DNA of 64,000 nt, from positions 248,001 through 312,000 of the forward strand of contig NZ_JAAAKZ010000003.1 in NCBI RefSeq assembly GCF_009905605.1, read 5' to 3'. The DNA comes from Runella sp. CRIBMP. GTDB lineage: Bacteria > Bacteroidota > Bacteroidia > Cytophagales > Spirosomataceae. The first letter of the stretch is position 1; each line of letters opens with the position of its first letter. Below, piece after piece: positions 24,434-32,434 of the stretch. A program made the translations under genes and the position numbers. A model generated the notes under the pieces. That model was given only the letters and a program-made list of their open reading frames with translations, ran no database searches and was not told the DNA's origin.

Positions 24434-26785
24434 TTATTCTGAACGGAGTGCTTTGACGGGATTGGCAATGGCCGAGCGGTACGTTTGAAGGCCGATGGTC
24501 AGGCCACCGATAAAAAACAATAGCGCAAGGCAAGGGCCAAAGGTTTCAATGCCGATAGAAACATGGTACGAAAAATTGAGTAAAATAGCCATGCCCGCGA
24601 GGTATCCCAACGGAATCGCAATGGCCGACGCAATGAGCAGCAAACGCACAAAATCCCAGGATAGGCTCCAAATAATTTGGTGAACAGCGGCCCCCATTAC
24701 TTTCCGGATACCCACTTCTTTGGTGCGGGTTTCGGTGTTATAGGTCACCATCCCCAGTAAACCCATGCAGGCAATGGAAAAAGCAATGGCCGTCAAAACA
24801 CCCAGAAAATTATTATCATCGTCGTGAGAATGACGATCCAGAAGGTAGTCGTTGTACCACTGCCCAGCAAACGGTTCGTAAGGATACAGTTGTTTCCAGA
24901 CTTTCTCAATGGCGGCAATGGTAGTAGTAGAGCCTGCCGTTATGGTTACATTCAAAAATCGAAATTGCGCGGGTTGATACTGAAGCATCAATGGTTTTAG
25001 GGCCCACACAAAACTGGCATAATTGAAATTTTTCACCACCCCCGCAACACTGACTTCGCGGTTATCGGTCAGTAAAATTGTTTTTCCAATGGCCTCTTTG
25101 GCCGTTCCCAAACCGAAGCCTTTGAGCGCTTCTTCGTTGATAATGACCTGGTTTTTAGAGGCGTCGGTAGGCTTTAAATTCTCTCCTGCCAACAGCTTTA
25201 ACCCCAAAGCAGGTATCAACTCATGGTTGATAGAGAAATAATCAATCAGGGTTGAATCGTTTTTGTCGCGTTGGCGATACGCCCATTGGTTATCGGGATG
25301 GGAGCCAAAAAGAGCAGAAGTGGCCGCCACGTGTGCTACGCCTGCCTGTTGGTCGATGGCGCTGGCGAGTTTTTCGTAGGGTTGGTCGGGCAGGAGCGGA
25401 ATCGTCAAAACTTGTTGGCGCACAAAACCATAATCTCCTTCTGCCATGTAGGTTTGCTGACGATCTAGTACATACAGCGTAATCATGGCTAACAAAGACA
25501 CCGCAAATTGCACCACAATCAGCGATTTTCGCAACGAAATCCCCCGAATAACCTTCAGGCCAGTGTGGCTGCGGAGTACTTGAGCGGGTTCAAAATTGGA
25601 AAGAATACGGGCAGGAACCCATCCTGCCAACAGGCCCGCTACAATGCTGAAAACCACAAACAACAGACCCGTTTCCCAGCCCCATTTCACGCCGCCGATG
25701 AGCCAACGCTGCACAAATACCATGGGTTCTACCATTTTCAGCCCTACAAAAGCCAACGCTAATCCTAGTAAAGACAAAATCACCGACTCAGCCATAAACT
25801 GTGCCATCACTTGCCAGCGCAGCCCGCCGACTACTTTGCGAATGCCCACCTCCCGCGCTCGGCTCAGCGAACGGGCCAGTGTAAGGTTGATGTAATTGAA
25901 AACAGCCAGTAAAAGGGTCAGTAAACCGACGCCCATTTCCGTGGCCAATTTGCCGTAGGTCGGTTCGTAGGTGCCGCGTATCAACTCTTCATGCGCGGGC
26001 GCAATGGCCGATAGCGCCTGAGCGCGGAAGTGGTAGGAATTAATTTTAGTATTTTGAATAATTTTGGTTGTACGGGCCGCCACTGATGCTAGACTTTTCT
26101 CGAATGTCTCCTGCGTTATACCTGGCTTGAGCAGAATGTAAGTGTAGCCTTCCTGATGATTTTTCCAGTCGATTAGGGCTTCGCTTTTCAGGCTTTGGGC
26201 CGATAGCAGCATGTCAAACTTTTGGTGTGACCTTCCCAGCGTGGTATTGTCAATGATGCCAGTCACGGTAAATGCCCCAGCTCCATCATATTGAATCACT
26301 TTTCCGATTGGGTTGGCTTTTCCGAAAAACTTCTCGGCCATACTCTTGGTAAGAACCGCCGTTTGAGGCGCAGTCGCCGCGGTTCCTGAAATAATCGGGT
26401 AACCAAATACCCTAAAAAAATCTGCATCTACCCAAAAGGTCATGGGTTGGAGGCGTTTGCGGCCGTCGTCAAACTCGCCATAAGCCCGAATAAAATGCGT
26501 GGCACCTTCCACGAAGTCATAGTCTTTTTTTAGTACATCGGCTAGCGGCAGCGGTGCTGTGGCAAAAGCCATGCGGTCGTTGTTTTTGCTGATTACATCT
26601 GTCAATAGCCGATACGTGCGCTCGGGATGAGGATGGAAATTGTCGTAATCAAAGGAGCCTTTGATGTCAATCAGCGCCAATAGGCAAATCATCATTCCCG
26701 ACGCCAGCCCAAAGATGTTGATAAAAGAAAACAGCTTGTATTTTCGAAGATTACGAAAGGCGATTTTGAAGTAGTTGTAGAGCAT
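24434..26785 (-). CDS. Duplicated FtsX/MacB-type permease, copy 3
   Basis: 783 residues, the shortest of the thirteen; the periplasmic domains are reduced. First coupling motif RAREVGIRKVVGGLRWQV, second TRTKEVGIRKVMGAAVHQI; C-terminus PVKALRSE. The start MLYNYFKIAFRNLRKYK matches the family. It has its own -24/-12 promoter and paired palindromes (site C) 46-151 bp before its ATG, and the next gene downstream has its own site D, so it appears to be a single-gene unit. The second periplasmic domain (LFGSHPDNQWAYRQRDKND) is unusual among the copies. Confidence 0.92.
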   Translation of the reverse strand: MLYNYFKIAFRNLRKYKLFSFINIFGLASGMMICLLALIDIKGSFDYDNFHPHPERTYRLLTDVISKNNDRMAFATAPLPLADVLKKDYDFVEGATHFIRAYGEFDDGRKRLQPMTFWVDADFFRVFGYPIISGTAATAPQTAVLTKSMAEKFFGKANPIGKVIQYDGAGAFTVTGIIDNTTLGRSHQKFDMLLSAQSLKSEALIDWKNHQEGYTYILLKPGITQETFEKSLASVAARTTKIIQNTKINSYHFRAQALSAIAPAHEELIRGTYEPTYGKLATEMGVGLLTLLLAVFNYINLTLARSLSRAREVGIRKVVGGLRWQVMAQFMAESVILSLLGLALAFVGLKMVEPMVFVQRWLIGGVKWGWETGLLFVVFSIVAGLLAGWVPARILSNFEPAQVLRSHTGLKVIRGISLRKSLIVVQFAVSLLAMITLYVLDRQQTYMAEGDYGFVRQQVLTIPLLPDQPYEKLASAIDQQAGVAHVAATSALFGSHPDNQWAYRQRDKNDSTLIDYFSINHELIPALGLKLLAGENLKPTDASKNQVIINEEALKGFGLGTAKEAIGKTILLTDNREVSVAGVVKNFNYASFVWALKPLMLQYQPAQFRFLNVTITAGSTTTIAAIEKVWKQLYPYEPFAGQWYNDYLLDRHSHDDDNNFLGVLTAIAFSIACMGLLGMVTYNTETRTKEVGIRKVMGAAVHQIIWSLSWDFVRLLLIASAIAIPLGYLAGMAILLNFSYHVSIGIETFGPCLALLFFIGGLTIGLQTYRSAIANPVKALRSE

Positions 26786-26830
26786 ATCGGGTAACTGCTA
26801 AATGAATTTTTCTGATTACATCTTTTATTT

Positions 26831-26848
26831 GCTCAAACCCCATACCAA
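26831..26848 (-). promoter_or_regulatory. Predicted sigma-54-type promoter, site C
   Basis: Minus strand TTGGTAT, five bases, TTTGA, with the GG-to-G distance of 12. The predicted start point is about 36 bp before the ATG of permease copy 3 at 26785. Nearly the same 18 bases as site D. Confidence 0.55.
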
Positions 26849-26900
26849 GAAATTAATGTGTTGATTATTAGTGGTTTATTGAATAGAAAAAACGTTTGTT

Positions 26901-26936
26901 TGTCCGATTTTGGACATGCTTGTGCGGTTACGGACA
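26901..26936. promoter_or_regulatory. Tandem palindromic upstream sites, site C
   Basis: TGTCC-GATTTT-GGACA at 26901-26916 and TGTGC-GGTTAC-GGACA at 26921-26936, 20 bp apart. The first is centred 63 bp from the -24 GG of site C. They occupy the gap between the PA14-OmpA gene stop and permease copy 3. Confidence 0.65.
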
Positions 26937-26958
26937 GTGGTAACTTGAAGTTGTAAAG

Positions 26959-27984
26959 CTATCGAAGAATCAATTCGACGCGGCGGTTTTGGGCACGTTC
27001 CGTTTCGTTGGCATTGGACGTGAGCGGCCGCGTGCCACCGTAACCTTGAGCCATAATTCGGCCTTCTGCAATTCCTTTTTCAATAATATAATGACGAACT
27101 ACTTTGGCGCGATTTTCAGACAGCGCTAGGTTGAGGCGTGGGTCGCCGACGTTGTCGGTGTGGCCGACAATTTCTACCGTCAGGCTAGGATTCTTTCTCA
27201 AATAATCAGCCAATTTATCCAATTCTGGATAAGAACTTGGAAGTAAGTTATAGCTACTTTGCTCAAACGTAACGTGGTTCAGAACCATCGGCTGCCCTTT
27301 TTCGGGTGGGAAACCAACTTTCTCAACAGCGGCTTTGGGTAGCTCAGGGGTTTTGATGGGGGGCGTATTGACCTCTCTTTTTATGGGCAAAGAAGTGGGT
27401 GATTTAGAGGTTTTGGGGCCTGGTTTCAGGGTTGATTTAACCACAATAGGGGGCAAATCTGTTTCTGGTTTATCGGGGACGACAACGGGTTTTGGAATGG
27501 ATGCTCCGGCTTTGTACAGAAAATTGGTTTGGATAGGTTGAGGTTCCGACGCATTGGGCATTTGCCAATAAACTTGCACTTCGCCTTCAAGCATTGCATT
27601 GAAGTACTCGATTTTTAAATCATAGAATTTCCCTCCTTCAAGTTTTACATTTCCCCGAAAATTGCCCGAATCGTGCAAGCCCCACGCGTCCATGATTAGC
27701 TTCCCGCCGACCCATATTCGAACGCCATCGTCTACTTTGGCTGAAAACTGGTACACGCCCGTAGTGGGAGGATGTAATTTGCCCGTCCACCGTACGGAAT
27801 AATAACTGTTGTCCATGTTGGGGCCTGGATTGCGGCCACGCCACGAAAAATTGATTTGAGGATCGACGCGGGTAAATACCTTGCGTTCAAAATTTTGGCC
27901 ATTGAAGTACTCTCCTTGCAAGCCATGCTGCGCTCGTATTTGCATTGCCAGCAAGGCAATGCTTAAAAATAATATCGTTTTCAT
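26959..27984 (-). CDS. PA14-OmpA fusion outer-membrane protein
   Basis: A 341-residue exported protein (signal peptide MKTILFLSIALLAMQIRA). Residues about 20-150 form a PA14 domain (GLQGEYFNGQNFE, SVRWTGKLHPPTTGVYQFS, DDGVRIWVGGKLIMDAWG), usually a carbohydrate- or surface-binding module. A Pro/Lys/Thr-rich linker (about 160-222) follows. Residues about 225-341 are an OmpA-type peptidoglycan-binding domain (VEIVGHTDNVGDPRLNLALS, RAKVVRHYI, GYGGTRPL, NRRVELIL). The protein may tie an outer binding module to the cell wall. It lies 117 bp after the PQQ-like propeller gene and just before the site C regulatory block. Confidence 0.9.
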   Translation of the reverse strand: MKTILFLSIALLAMQIRAQHGLQGEYFNGQNFERKVFTRVDPQINFSWRGRNPGPNMDNSYYSVRWTGKLHPPTTGVYQFSAKVDDGVRIWVGGKLIMDAWGLHDSGNFRGNVKLEGGKFYDLKIEYFNAMLEGEVQVYWQMPNASEPQPIQTNFLYKAGASIPKPVVVPDKPETDLPPIVVKSTLKPGPKTSKSPTSLPIKREVNTPPIKTPELPKAAVEKVGFPPEKGQPMVLNHVTFEQSSYNLLPSSYPELDKLADYLRKNPSLTVEIVGHTDNVGDPRLNLALSENRAKVVRHYIIEKGIAEGRIMAQGYGGTRPLTSNANETERAQNRRVELILR

Positions 27985-28101
27985 GCTGTTTTCTTAAAGG
28001 CTGCGTGTCGTTCTGACTAAACGAAAATAACACAACTTTCAGAAATGACGAAACGAGAAATGATGAGCGGTGGCTGTGAGTTTTGGGAAATGAGGGTAGC
28101 G

Positions 28102-29304
28102 CTATTTTTTTAGCGCATAAACGGTCCCGTCAAAGCAGGTAATGACCAATAAATCGTTGGACAGTGCAGGAGTGGAAAAAATCGCGCCTAGTTGTTGGTA
28201 CATTGTTAATTGGTCTTCGGGAAAGGGCAACAGTTGCCCGATATCGTCGCGGTAATCGCCGTTTTCTTTGAAATACTTGGCTTGGTGGGTGCGCGAGGCG
28301 TCGTTGGTAAATTGCCATTTAACCGCCCCCGTTTTTAGCTCTATCCCAACCAATTGGCCTTTCAGTGTGCCGAAATAACCCATTGCTTTCCCTAAAGCCG
28401 TTCCCCCGAAAATATTAAAACTTGCATCGGCTTTCCAATGAACTTTACCCGAAGCAATGTCAACGGAAAACAGTTGTCGGTCATCGGAAGTGCCGAGGTA
28501 TATCACTGAATCATTGGGCGTAACTGGCAGTGCCCAGCCACGCGGGAAGGTTTTTATCCAATGACAATACCCGCTGTTTTCGTCAATGGCATAAAAGTTA
28601 AAATCGCGCGCGCCGACCAATACCAAGCCCTTCGCCACCACAGGATTTCCCATGATTTCCCCCTTAGGAAAATAACGTTGCCCTGTTGATTTAAACTTCC
28701 AGTGCAGTGCCCCAGTTTGAGCATTTAGAGCGTATAAATAGCCATCAAAAGAGCCAATAAAAAGTCGGTTATGGTGCAGGAATGGTTTGGTATGCACAAC
28801 GTCATCGGTTTTGTAATTCCAAACCAATTCACCATTGCTGCTTTTGACGGCGTAGACATAGCCATCGCCCGAACCAAAATAGACGATTCCATTTTGAACG
28901 ATGGGCGAGGAATGGTAATAATCGGCAAAGTCGTTGTGGCGGTCACCCAAGTAGCCCGTTGCCGTTTGAAACTTCCAGTTTTGCTTGCCCGACTTTTTGT
29001 TTAAACAATACAAAACGCCGTTGCCGCTGTATAAAAATAGATTGTCATTTTCGAGGCAAACGGTGGAGCGAATCACGCCCGAGGTTGGGTATTTCCATTT
29101 TAGGATACCCGTCTTTGTTTCAAGAGCGTACAGGCTGCGGTCGAGGCTGCCAAAGTAGACCAAATCTCCATCCATGACGGGCGAAGAAACAATGGGGCCA
29201 GCTTTGAATTGCCAAGCCAGAGTAGGAAGCTTGTCAAAATCAGGGGATTGCGAAAAGGTATTCCCGCCACACGCCAGAAGAAGAAAAAAGAAGATTTTAT
29301 GCAT
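28102..29304 (-). CDS. PQQ-like beta-propeller lipoprotein
   Basis: A 400-residue protein starting at the ATG at 29304; a GTG at 29313 would add three residues. The start MHKIFFFLLLACGG has a lipobox-like LLAC. Repeated blades of the PQQ/BamB type follow: DGDLVYFGSLDRSLYALETKTGILKWKY, repeated as GNGVLYCLNKKSGKQNWKF, SGDGYVYAVKSSNGELVWNY and SFDGYLYALNAQTGALHWKF (quoted in short pieces of the same pattern). No catalytic PQQ ligand set is evident, so a scaffold or binding role like BamB is likelier than a dehydrogenase. The start nearly overlaps the stop of the ankyrin-like gene, implying translational coupling. Confidence 0.85.
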   Translation of the reverse strand: MHKIFFFLLLACGGNTFSQSPDFDKLPTLAWQFKAGPIVSSPVMDGDLVYFGSLDRSLYALETKTGILKWKYPTSGVIRSTVCLENDNLFLYSGNGVLYCLNKKSGKQNWKFQTATGYLGDRHNDFADYYHSSPIVQNGIVYFGSGDGYVYAVKSSNGELVWNYKTDDVVHTKPFLHHNRLFIGSFDGYLYALNAQTGALHWKFKSTGQRYFPKGEIMGNPVVAKGLVLVGARDFNFYAIDENSGYCHWIKTFPRGWALPVTPNDSVIYLGTSDDRQLFSVDIASGKVHWKADASFNIFGGTALGKAMGYFGTLKGQLVGIELKTGAVKWQFTNDASRTHQAKYFKENGDYRDDIGQLLPFPEDQLTMYQQLGAIFSTPALSNDLLVITCFDGTVYALKK

Positions 29305-29313
29305 TGGACTCAC

Positions 29314-29814
29314 TTACCAAAGTTTAAATCTGACCTCTTTTAATCCTTTTGATTGCAGATAATCGAGTAATTCTTTCGCATCTTCGCCGCCGCGTTGGGC
29401 GTGATGAAGCAACGAAAATCCGTGCGCTCCTTTGGAGGTAATAAGTTGAGGCATAGCTTCCAGTTGCGGCTTGACCAAAGCAGTTTTGCCCAGCATGGTC
29501 AAGACGAAAATATTGGGACGTGCGCCTTGGGCGAGCAGATAATTCGCAATTTCTTTGTTGCCCACGTGCCCAGCCGCTTCGAGTGCTGTTTCAAAATCAC
29601 CGCCGCCCCAATCCCATGCCGCAAAGAGTAAATTGGGGTGCTCCTTGTGCATGGTCTGAATTTTTGCCAAATCTTTGTGTCCGGCTCCCACAAAATCGCG
29701 CACCAAGTCTGGGGCGTAGGCAGCAGGCTTTTCTTGTTGGGCAAAAATCAGTTGTGGAGCGGCGGCAAGGCCCGTTCCGAAGGCTATTTTCTGTAAAAAA
29801 TCAATTCTTTTCAT
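29314..29814 (-). CDS. Exported ankyrin-repeat-like protein
   Basis: A 166-residue protein starting MKRIDFLQKIAFGTGLAAAP, a signal-like leader ending near FAQQ. About three ankyrin-type helical repeats follow: ETALEAAGHVGNKEIANYLLAQGARPNIF, KTALVKPQLEAMPQL, and HGFSLLHHAQRGGEDAKELLDYLQSKG (shown in part). Such proteins usually bind other proteins. It is coupled to the propeller lipoprotein gene and lies 129 bp after permease copy 4, so both may be expressed from the end of the same transcript. No catalytic residues are seen. The ATG at 29823 is the alternative start. Confidence 0.8.
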   Translation of the reverse strand: MKRIDFLQKIAFGTGLAAAPQLIFAQQEKPAAYAPDLVRDFVGAGHKDLAKIQTMHKEHPNLLFAAWDWGGGDFETALEAAGHVGNKEIANYLLAQGARPNIFVLTMLGKTALVKPQLEAMPQLITSKGAHGFSLLHHAQRGGEDAKELLDYLQSKGLKEVRFKLW

Positions 29815-29943
29815 GAAGTGCAAAAAGGTTATACGATTAAAGGGTATCTGCTAAAGGCAATTTAATCATAAACCCTCACACCTAGCGAATCAGCGTGTTT
29901 ATGTTGCGCTAAAATCCCACGATTTGGGGGAGGTTTTAGGCGG

Positions 29944-32385
29944 CTATTCTGATTTTAATGACTTCACGGGATTCATCAACGCGGCTTTGATACTCTGAAA
30001 ACTCACGGTCAAAACAGCGATTCCCATCGACAACACACCCGCCGTCAGAAATACCCACCATTCGATGTCGATGCGGTAGGCAAAGTTTTGGAGCCATCTA
30101 TCCACGGCATACCACGCAATGGGAGATGCGATGACTATCGCAATCAGTACCAACTTGATGAAATCTTTGGAGAGCAGCGTTGTGATACTCAACACCGAAG
30201 CCCCCAGCACTTTTCGAATACCGATTTCTTTGGTGCGCTGCTGAATCACGTAGATAGCCAAGCCCAGCAAACCCATGCAGGCAATGAAAATGGCCAATAA
30301 AGAAAATACTCCAAAAATACGTTGCGATACCTGCTCCGATTGGTACAGGGCATTCCAATCGGAATCTAAAAAGGAATAATGAAACGGCTGCTCGGGTTGG
30401 TAGCGTTTCCAAATGCTTTCCATTTGACTGACCAACGGCTTGGGGTCTTGCGACTTGACCCGCACCACAATTTCATTGTTAAATCGCCTGATTAAGCGGT
30501 CGTTAAGGATAAACAAAGGGACGATTTTTTCGTGCAATGAACTGAAATGGAAGTTTTTAACCACTCCCACTATCGTATAAAAAACGGGTGGGCCGTCCTG
30601 TTGCTCAAAATTGTCGGGGCTGATGATTTGCTTGCCTATGGGGTCGGTTAGGCCTAGTTTGGTGACGGCTTCTTCGTTGAGAATGACCGATACGGAGTCG
30701 TTGAATGTACGCTCAAACGCTCTGCCAGCCAGCATGGTCATGCGCATGGTTTGTAGATATTGTTCATCCACGAGCGTACCTCGTCCTGTCACACTTTCGT
30801 TATCGCCATTTTTGCGGAAGGTGATTCCAAAAAAGCCTTGTTTTTCGCCAGGCGTTGACGAGGTTCCTCCTACGCTTTCCACCCCCGAAATTTGCTCCAC
30901 TTCCCGCTTAAAGGTCTCGGTTTTGTTCCCTAGAAAACCAACGCCTTGTAGTTTGATGATGGATTCTTTGGTAAAACCGAGTTCTTTTTCCTGCAAATAG
31001 TTCAACTGACTGTACACGATGATGGTGCCGATAATGAGAATGATGGAGATGGAAAATTGAAAAACCACCAGACCATTGCGCAGCCAATAGCCTTGACGAG
31101 TGGATAAAAATTTGCCCTTTAGAACCTTAATCGGCTCAAACGCCGACAGCACCCCCGCTGGATAACTTCCCGCCAGCAACCCCACAAAAACGGCCAATGC
31201 TGGTAAGAACGGCAGTAAAGACCAATTGAGAAAATAGCCGAGAGCCAATTGCTTACCTGCCAGATTGTTGAAAGAAGGAAGAAACAACGCTACCAAACCA
31301 ACGGAAACCAAAAAACTGAACAGGCTTAGCAAAACCGATTCGGTCAAAAACTGCGCCGCCAATTGCCCTTTTGTCGAGCCCAGGGCTTTGCGAATGCCTA
31401 CTTCGCGGGCGCGCTCAGACGACCGCGCCGTGGCCAAATTCATAAAATTGATGCACGCTATCAGCAAAATAAACAGCGCTATGACCGAAAATAAATAAAC
31501 CAGCGTGCGGCTACCGTTGGGTTGTAGTTCTGCTTCTATGTTGGAGTCAAGATGAATGTTGCGGATGGGTTGTAAGAAATAGAAATAGCCGTTTCCTGCT
31601 TTTACGTAATCTTTGTAAGAAACCCCGAAATTGCGCTCAACTTCCCCGGCAGCGTATTTTTCGACCACCTTCGGAAACTTCGCTTCCACGGCGGCGGCCT
31701 GGGTATGCGGTTTCAATAACAGATACGTATAGGCTGAAAAACCAATGTGGTTAATTTGGTCGGCCGGTCGTAAGTTGACTGTAGAAGCCAGAAAATCAAA
31801 GGTAAAATGCGCATTGGTGGGTACATCTTGGCAAACCCCAGATATTTCCAGTTTCGGTCCCTGAACGAGTTCGACGAATTTTCCGATGGGACTCACTGTA
31901 CCGAATAAACGCCGTGCGGTGCGTTGGGTTAACACGACCGTATTGGGCCGAGATAGAACTTTGGTCGGTGCGCCTTCGAGGAGGGGAATCTGAAATACTT
32001 GAAAAAAGGCCGAATCAGCAAAAAGAAAAGCGCGCTCTTCGAGGGTTTTGTTGTTATGACGTAGGAGCGTGGCGCCTTCTCCGTTAAAATTGAAGACTCG
32101 AATCGATTGCTCTATTTCGGGGATTTCCTTGCGAACCGACTGCGCATAAGACGCGGGTATGATGGCGTATTTGGTACTGCGGTCGGGGTATTTGCGTTCC
32201 AACGCCATGCGATAAATGCGCTCGCCCTGCGGCCAAAAACGGTCAAAATTCAGTTCGTCGGCCACGTACAGCACAATCAGCATACAGCAGGTCATGCCGA
32301 TGGAAAGGCCCGTAACGTTAATGAACGTATTCGTCTTGTTTTTTAACAAATTACGAAGGGCGATCTTGAAATAGTTTTGCAGCAT
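29944..32385 (-). CDS. Duplicated FtsX/MacB-type permease, copy 4
   Basis: 813 residues. First coupling motif RAREVGIRKALGSTKGQL, second QRTKEIGIRKVLGASVLSI; C-terminus PVKSLKSE. The start MLQNYFKIALRNLLKNK is the family start. It is the last of the five permeases of the second run (copies 8-4), 49 bp after copy 5, and is followed by the ankyrin-like and propeller genes. The final 60-80 bases of the gene are almost the same as in copies 7, 9 and 10, while the periplasmic domains (LNFDRFWPQGERIYRMALER) are clearly different. No internal promoter of the -24/-12 kind is seen before it. Confidence 0.92.
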   Translation of the reverse strand: MLQNYFKIALRNLLKNKTNTFINVTGLSIGMTCCMLIVLYVADELNFDRFWPQGERIYRMALERKYPDRSTKYAIIPASYAQSVRKEIPEIEQSIRVFNFNGEGATLLRHNNKTLEERAFLFADSAFFQVFQIPLLEGAPTKVLSRPNTVVLTQRTARRLFGTVSPIGKFVELVQGPKLEISGVCQDVPTNAHFTFDFLASTVNLRPADQINHIGFSAYTYLLLKPHTQAAAVEAKFPKVVEKYAAGEVERNFGVSYKDYVKAGNGYFYFLQPIRNIHLDSNIEAELQPNGSRTLVYLFSVIALFILLIACINFMNLATARSSERAREVGIRKALGSTKGQLAAQFLTESVLLSLFSFLVSVGLVALFLPSFNNLAGKQLALGYFLNWSLLPFLPALAVFVGLLAGSYPAGVLSAFEPIKVLKGKFLSTRQGYWLRNGLVVFQFSISIILIIGTIIVYSQLNYLQEKELGFTKESIIKLQGVGFLGNKTETFKREVEQISGVESVGGTSSTPGEKQGFFGITFRKNGDNESVTGRGTLVDEQYLQTMRMTMLAGRAFERTFNDSVSVILNEEAVTKLGLTDPIGKQIISPDNFEQQDGPPVFYTIVGVVKNFHFSSLHEKIVPLFILNDRLIRRFNNEIVVRVKSQDPKPLVSQMESIWKRYQPEQPFHYSFLDSDWNALYQSEQVSQRIFGVFSLLAIFIACMGLLGLAIYVIQQRTKEIGIRKVLGASVLSITTLLSKDFIKLVLIAIVIASPIAWYAVDRWLQNFAYRIDIEWWVFLTAGVLSMGIAVLTVSFQSIKAALMNPVKSLKSE

Positions 32386-32403
32386 GGGTTTTGGTTTTAA
32401 AAG

Positions 32404-32432
32404 GTAGAGGCGGAGGCAAGCCCCGCCCCTAC
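32404..32432. repeat. GTAGGGG-family palindrome, 29 bp
   Basis: GTAGAGGCGG and CCGCCCCTAC arms with one mismatch, two bases after the stop of permease copy 5 on the minus strand. Same family as the other GTAGGGG elements in this window. Confidence 0.6.
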
Positions 32433-32434
32433 GG

